Positions 60,932 through 64,000 of a stretch of 64,000 nt of DNA are shown piece by piece (positions within the stretch are counted from its first letter, which is position 1; the number at the start of each line of letters is the position of its first letter). Source of the DNA: an uncultured Lachnospiraceae bacterium (GTDB taxonomy: Bacteria; Bacillota; Clostridia; Lachnospirales; Lachnospiraceae); assembly GCA_910584915.1 (NCBI GenBank), contig CAJUDM010000007.1, positions 104,593-168,592 on the forward strand. The letters run 5' to 3'. Position numbers and translations under genes: made by a program. A model generated the notes under the pieces. That model worked only from the letters and a program-made list of their open reading frames with translations. It had not been told where the DNA came from and did not search any database.

Positions 60932-61054
60932 CTCTGTCCCGTTGCAGACGCCGCAGCTCAACATCTTTACCAAAGCCTGACATTCCCCGTACGCCGGCTC
61001 CGGTATCTCCTGCACGGACAGGCTCCCTCTCTCATCAACAATCAATGTTCTCAA
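60932..61054 (-). pseudogene. 5' end of a zinc-type alcohol dehydrogenase gene (truncated)
   Basis: A TTG start with GGAGG 7 nt upstream opens 41 codons reading LRTLIVDERGSLSVQEIP ... MLSCGVCNGTE, the N-terminus of a medium-chain dehydrogenase with its catalytic zinc Cys in CGVCNGT. It then loses homology at the junction with the GH30 remnant and stops shortly after (near 60892). A deletion joined two once separate genes. Confidence 0.75.
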
Positions 61055-61189
61055 AACAGATCCTCCTTCTCTGTGTAAAATTTGTCTATCCTGTCTATTG
61101 TTTTGATTATATCGATAATATTTTTGATAGAAAACGTATATTTTTCCTATTTAGTGGAAAATTTTTATATGCTTAGTGACAGACTGCAC

Positions 61190-61225
61190 TATTTTAAAAG
61201 CCGCACTGCGTGAAAGCAGCGCGGC
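61190..61225 (-). terminator. Possible terminator downstream of lgt
   Basis: GCCGC...GCGGC with an inner CTGC/GCAG pair (61200-61225) is followed on the minus strand by TTTTAAAAT. It lies about 300 nt beyond the lgt stop. Confidence 0.5.
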
Positions 61226-61400
61226 CCGCAAAAGACAGGACTGTGCCAGTCCATAATGCTGCCAAAGCCCATTGAAACAGAATAGATACACCTTTCCGGC
61301 CTGAAAAAAGACAGCACTGATCCATCCCCTTTTCCGGCGATGAATCAGCGGAGACTGACTGGGATAGAATGCTGAATCCCGTTTCTTTTGTGTACAGGTA

Positions 61401-61517
61401 ATGGCAAAATTATGCAGATTACTTGCTTTTATACTGGACTGCGTGGATGATTTTGACGGGCTGCCCGCAAAAAAAGAATACAGATCGATTCGGGAGGTGA
61501 TCGAAGAACAGGTATAG
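61401..61517 (+). CDS. Possible 38-residue small protein or gene fragment
   Basis: An ATG-to-TAG frame reading MAKLCRLLAFILDCVDDF then GLPAKKEYRSIREVIEEQ. The composition is protein-like, but the ribosome site is poor (ACAGGTA). It stands alone in a region of decayed genes and may be the end of a lost gene. It ends 5 nt from the lgt stop on the other strand. Confidence 0.25.
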   Translation: MAKLCRLLAFILDCVDDFDGLPAKKEYRSIREVIEEQV

Positions 61518-61522
61518 GCGTC

Positions 61523-62389
61523 TCAATCCTTTTCCGACGTTTCCCTCTGCCCTTTCCGTTTCCGCATCACATACAAATAAACCGTAGCGGAAAATACCAC
61601 CAGAATAACCGCCAACAGTTGTGAAACCGGTATCTGTGTCCCGGGCAGATGGAGTTGATCCGTCCGAAAGCCTTCGATCCAGCTTCTGCCGAGTCCGTAG
61701 CCGCCCAGATAGACGAGGGCGATCTCCCCCTCAAACTGCTTATATTTCCAGATAAGCAACATCGCCGCGACCAACATCAGATTCCAGAGGCATTCATACA
61801 GAAAAGTCGGATGCACCTGGATCGCACCGTCCGCCGCGTGAGCCGCGATCGTCTCCGTGATCTCATGGGGACGCACTGCCGCCTCGGGAAGCCGCATCGC
61901 AAGAAGGCTGTCCGTGTATTCGCCGAACGCCTCCCTGTTGAAAAAGTTTCCCCAGCGTCCGATCGCCTGCCCCAAAGCAAGTCCCGGCACACAGATATCC
62001 ACCATCGTAAAATAATTTATCTTCTTTTTCCTGCAGAAGAGAAACAGCGTCAAAAAGGCGGCGATCACTCCGCCGTAGATTGCCAGGCCGCCCTTTCTCA
62101 GATTGAAGATACTGAGCAGATCATTTTTATAATAATCCCATGCGAAAACCACATAGTAGATTCTCGCGCCGATCAGCCCGAAGATAATACCGTACAGGAA
62201 ATAGTCCCATACCAGTTCCCCATCATGACCATACTTTTTTGCCACCCGCAGTGCCAGATAAAGCCCCGCCCCCATGCCGACAGCGATGACTACGCCGTAG
62301 AGGGCTATCGTGAACCCGAATATGGTAAAACTTTTTGGCACGCTGTCCAGATATATTCCCAGATACGGGAATGCTATGGCTGTATCGCT
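61523..62389 (-). CDS. lgt: Prolipoprotein diacylglyceryl transferase
   Basis: A 288-residue seven-TM enzyme that transfers diacylglycerol to the lipobox Cys of prelipoproteins. The signature is GLALGQAIGRWGNFFNREAF; an N-terminal Tyr/His region (YGVVIAVGMGAGLYLAL) and RSWIEGFRTDQL near the end are conserved. The ATG at 62389 follows AAAGGAAAGGAA. It would process the lipoproteins at 5026 and 19231. A 53-bp palindromic repeat follows its start upstream. Confidence 0.95.
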   Translation of the reverse strand, partial: SDTAIAFPYLGIYLDSVPKSFTIFGFTIALYGVVIAVGMGAGLYLALRVAKKYGHDGELVWDYFLYGIIFGLIGARIYYVVFAWDYYKNDLLSIFNLRKGGLAIYGGVIAAFLTLFLFCRKKKINYFTMVDICVPGLALGQAIGRWGNFFNREAFGEYTDSLLAMRLPEAAVRPHEITETIAAHAADGAIQVHPTFLYECLWNLMLVAAMLLIWKYKQFEGEIALVYLGGYGLGRSWIEGFRTDQLHLPGTQIPVSQLLAVILVVFSATVYLYVMRKRKGQRETSEKD

Positions 62390-62409
62390 CATTTCCTTTC
62401 CTTTCTCTT

Positions 62410-62605
62410 CCATGCTCGGGTGAAATCAAATGTCCGCTTCGCGGCCGCTTGATTTCCTTCCTGTATGCTATTGTAATACCACGGATTGCTCCGCACTTCG
62501 TGCTCCCGCAATCCTAAAACATTCGAAATCCGCCCTGTCGGGCTTCTTCTCCCCATGCTCGGGTGAAATCAAATGTCCGCTTCGCGGCCGCTTGATTTCC
62601 TTCCT
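62410..62605. repeat. Two identical 53-bp direct repeats between ychF and lgt
   Basis: Exact copies at 62410-62462 and 62553-62605. Each holds an imperfect 35-bp palindrome (GAAATCAAATGTCCGC / GCGGCCGCTTGATTTC). Between them are two more hairpins (GGATTGC...GCAATCC with an inner GCAC/GTGC; GCCC-TGTC-GGGC). Confidence 0.9.
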
Positions 62606-62607
62606 CG

Positions 62608-63708
62608 CTACACGTTAAACCGGAACAGGATCACATCCCCGTCCTGCACCACATACTCTTTTCCTTCCATGCCGACCAGGCCTTTTTCCCTTGCCGCCGC
62701 CAGAGAGCCAAGTTCCAGAAGATCCTTATAATTAACGACCTCCGCTTTGATGAAGCCCCTCTCGAAGTCGGTATGTATTTTACCGGCTGCCTGGGGCGCT
62801 TTCGTCCCGATCTTGATGGTCCAGGCCCTCGTCTCATCCTCTCCGGCGGTCAGAAAACTCATCAGCCCTAAAATGCGGTAGCTTGCCGCGATCAGTTTGT
62901 CAAGCCCGGATTGTTTGATGCCGAGATCCTCCAAAAACATCGCCTTCTCATCGTCGTCAAGCTCCGCGATCTCCTGTTCGATCTGCGCGCAGATCACAAA
63001 CACCTCGCTGTCGTTTTCTGCTGCAAACTCTCTGACTGCCTGCACACCGCCGTTCGAAGCGCCGTCGTCAGAAAGATCGTCCTCCGCCACATTCGCCGCA
63101 AAGATAACGGGCTTTGCCGTCAGCAGATTGTAGGAGTTAAACCACGCGATATCGTCCTCATCCTCCCCGGCATCAAAGCTCATGGCAAGCTTTCCCTCTT
63201 CCAGATGCGCCTTTATCTTTTCCAGAAGTTCCAGTTCTTTCCCGAGAGCCTTGTCCATCCTGGCGCCCTTCGATGTCTTTGCGATCCTTCTCTCCAGTAT
63301 CTCCAGATCCGAGAAGATCAATTCCAGATTGATGGTCTCAATATCCCGCAGAGGATCTACACTGCCGTCCACGTGCACTACATTCTCATCCTCAAAACAG
63401 CGGACCACATGTACGATGGCATCCACCTCACGGATATTGGAGAGGAACTGATTGCCCAGCCCTTCCCCTTTGGACGCCCCTTTCACAAGCCCGGCAATAT
63501 CCACAAACTCAATGACCGCCGGCGTCACTTTTTTGGAATGGTACATTTCCCCGAGAAGCCTTATCCTCTCATCCGGCACCGCCACGATGCCCACGTTGGG
63601 ATCGATCGTGCAAAACGGATAGTTGGCGGATTCCGCTCCCGCCTTTGTCAGTGAATTAAAAAGGGTGCTCTTTCCCACGTTGGGGAGTCCCACGATGCCC
63701 AGTTTCAT
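62608..63708 (-). CDS. ychF: Ribosome-binding ATPase YchF
   Basis: A 366-residue Obg-family P-loop protein that hydrolyses ATP rather than GTP and binds ribosomes. G1: GIVGLPNVGKSTLFN; G3: FVDIAGLVKGASKGEGLGN; the G4 position has NVAE where GTPases have NKxD. The C-terminal TGS-type end (KIGTKAPQAAGKIHTDFERG, VQDGDVILFRFNV) is typical. AACAGGAT precedes the ATG. Confidence 0.97.
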   Translation of the reverse strand: MKLGIVGLPNVGKSTLFNSLTKAGAESANYPFCTIDPNVGIVAVPDERIRLLGEMYHSKKVTPAVIEFVDIAGLVKGASKGEGLGNQFLSNIREVDAIVHVVRCFEDENVVHVDGSVDPLRDIETINLELIFSDLEILERRIAKTSKGARMDKALGKELELLEKIKAHLEEGKLAMSFDAGEDEDDIAWFNSYNLLTAKPVIFAANVAEDDLSDDGASNGGVQAVREFAAENDSEVFVICAQIEQEIAELDDDEKAMFLEDLGIKQSGLDKLIAASYRILGLMSFLTAGEDETRAWTIKIGTKAPQAAGKIHTDFERGFIKAEVVNYKDLLELGSLAAAREKGLVGMEGKEYVVQDGDVILFRFNV

Positions 63709-64000
63709 ATCCTGTTATACCTGCTCAGAAATCCTTTCTTTATAAGGGTTTCCGCCTTTCTCTATATTTTTAAATGACAAATTACTGCACAATTGCCTGC
63801 TCCAGGTTCTTTACCCTTCAAACCTTTACTCATAAAATCAACTTCTTTCTGCTGTATTCCAGCAAAAAGAGTTTGATACAAGAAGATATTGTAACATATC
63901 ACTCAGTATTTTGGAATAATCAAATTTGAATTTTTAAAATTATACTGTAGGATTACAATACATGTGTTACAACTGAATATTTAAAAAGCAGAAATACCTG
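63709..64000. other. AT-rich region upstream of ychF, no gene seen
   Basis: 292 bp up to the window end. It should contain the ychF promoter. A small GCTG/CAGC hairpin lies near 63857. No frame with a ribosome site is visible on either strand. Confidence 0.5.

Overview
The window looks like chromosomal DNA of an anaerobic, endospore-forming Clostridia member, most likely a Lachnospiraceae (Clostridium cluster XIVa) relative. The evidence is the sporulation block (spoIIGA, sigE, sigG, a YlmC/YmxH-type gene) next to a division and cell-wall (dcw) cluster, a DUF5688 protein, extended AGGAGG ribosome binding sites and many two-TM anti-sigma-like genes. Most genes lie on the minus strand. No rRNA, CRISPR array or complete prophage is visible. 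One tRNA gene (Arg, anticodon CCG) is present. This identification is inference from gene content and order; no search was run.

Layout. 1-6.3 kb: a sugar-uptake operon on the minus strand (binding protein, two permeases, AraC regulator, GH36 alpha-galactosidase, start of a DUF624-like gene); the GH36 gene is split by a 67-bp direct-repeat insertion. 6.8-9 kb: an ECF sigma/anti-sigma-like pair and a macrodomain protein. 9-10.3 kb: an AT-rich islet with an Rpn/PD-(D/E)XK transposase-like gene. 10.3-14.4 kb: NusG-II protein, unknown protein, TPR-DUF4037 protein and VanW protein. 14.8-19 kb: branched-chain amino acid genes ilvB, two different ilvN-type small-subunit genes, ilvC. 19.2-25.6 kb: small lipoprotein, XRE regulator that looks leaderless, gdhA, two small unknown genes, Gfo/Idh oxidoreductase, SH3 protein. 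25.7-31.8 kb: tRNA-Arg with flanking repeats, DUF5688, efp, aroQ-aroK-aroE, YqeG phosphatase, nrdR, YlmC-like.

31.9-47.1 kb: sigG (opposite strand), sigE, spoIIGA, ftsZ, ftsQ, ftsW, murD, mraY, two class B PBPs, ftsL, rsmH, mraZ. mraZ is preceded by a good promoter and four direct repeats that resemble MraZ boxes. 47.3-49.4 kb: a second ECF sigma/anti-sigma-like pair. 49.6-52.5 kb: MATE transporter convergent with psd-pssA. 52.9-57 kb: large hybrid histidine kinase and a secreted Cys/His-rich protein made of two near-identical repeats, separated by a MITE-like inverted repeat. 57.3-59.9 kb: a cytosolic ParB-like/BMP-binding-protein fusion overlapping a metallophosphoesterase gene. 59.9-61.1 kb: a chimeric GH30 remnant joined to the 5' end of a zinc-type dehydrogenase. 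61.5-63.7 kb: lgt and ychF.

The most unusual material is the ParB-like/BMP fusion with its phosphoesterase, the duplicated Cys/His secreted protein, the reversible-looking repeat insertion in GH36, the GH30/dehydrogenase chimera, and several families of structured intergenic repeats. One family has three copies here, two of them butted against the terminators of minus-strand genes.
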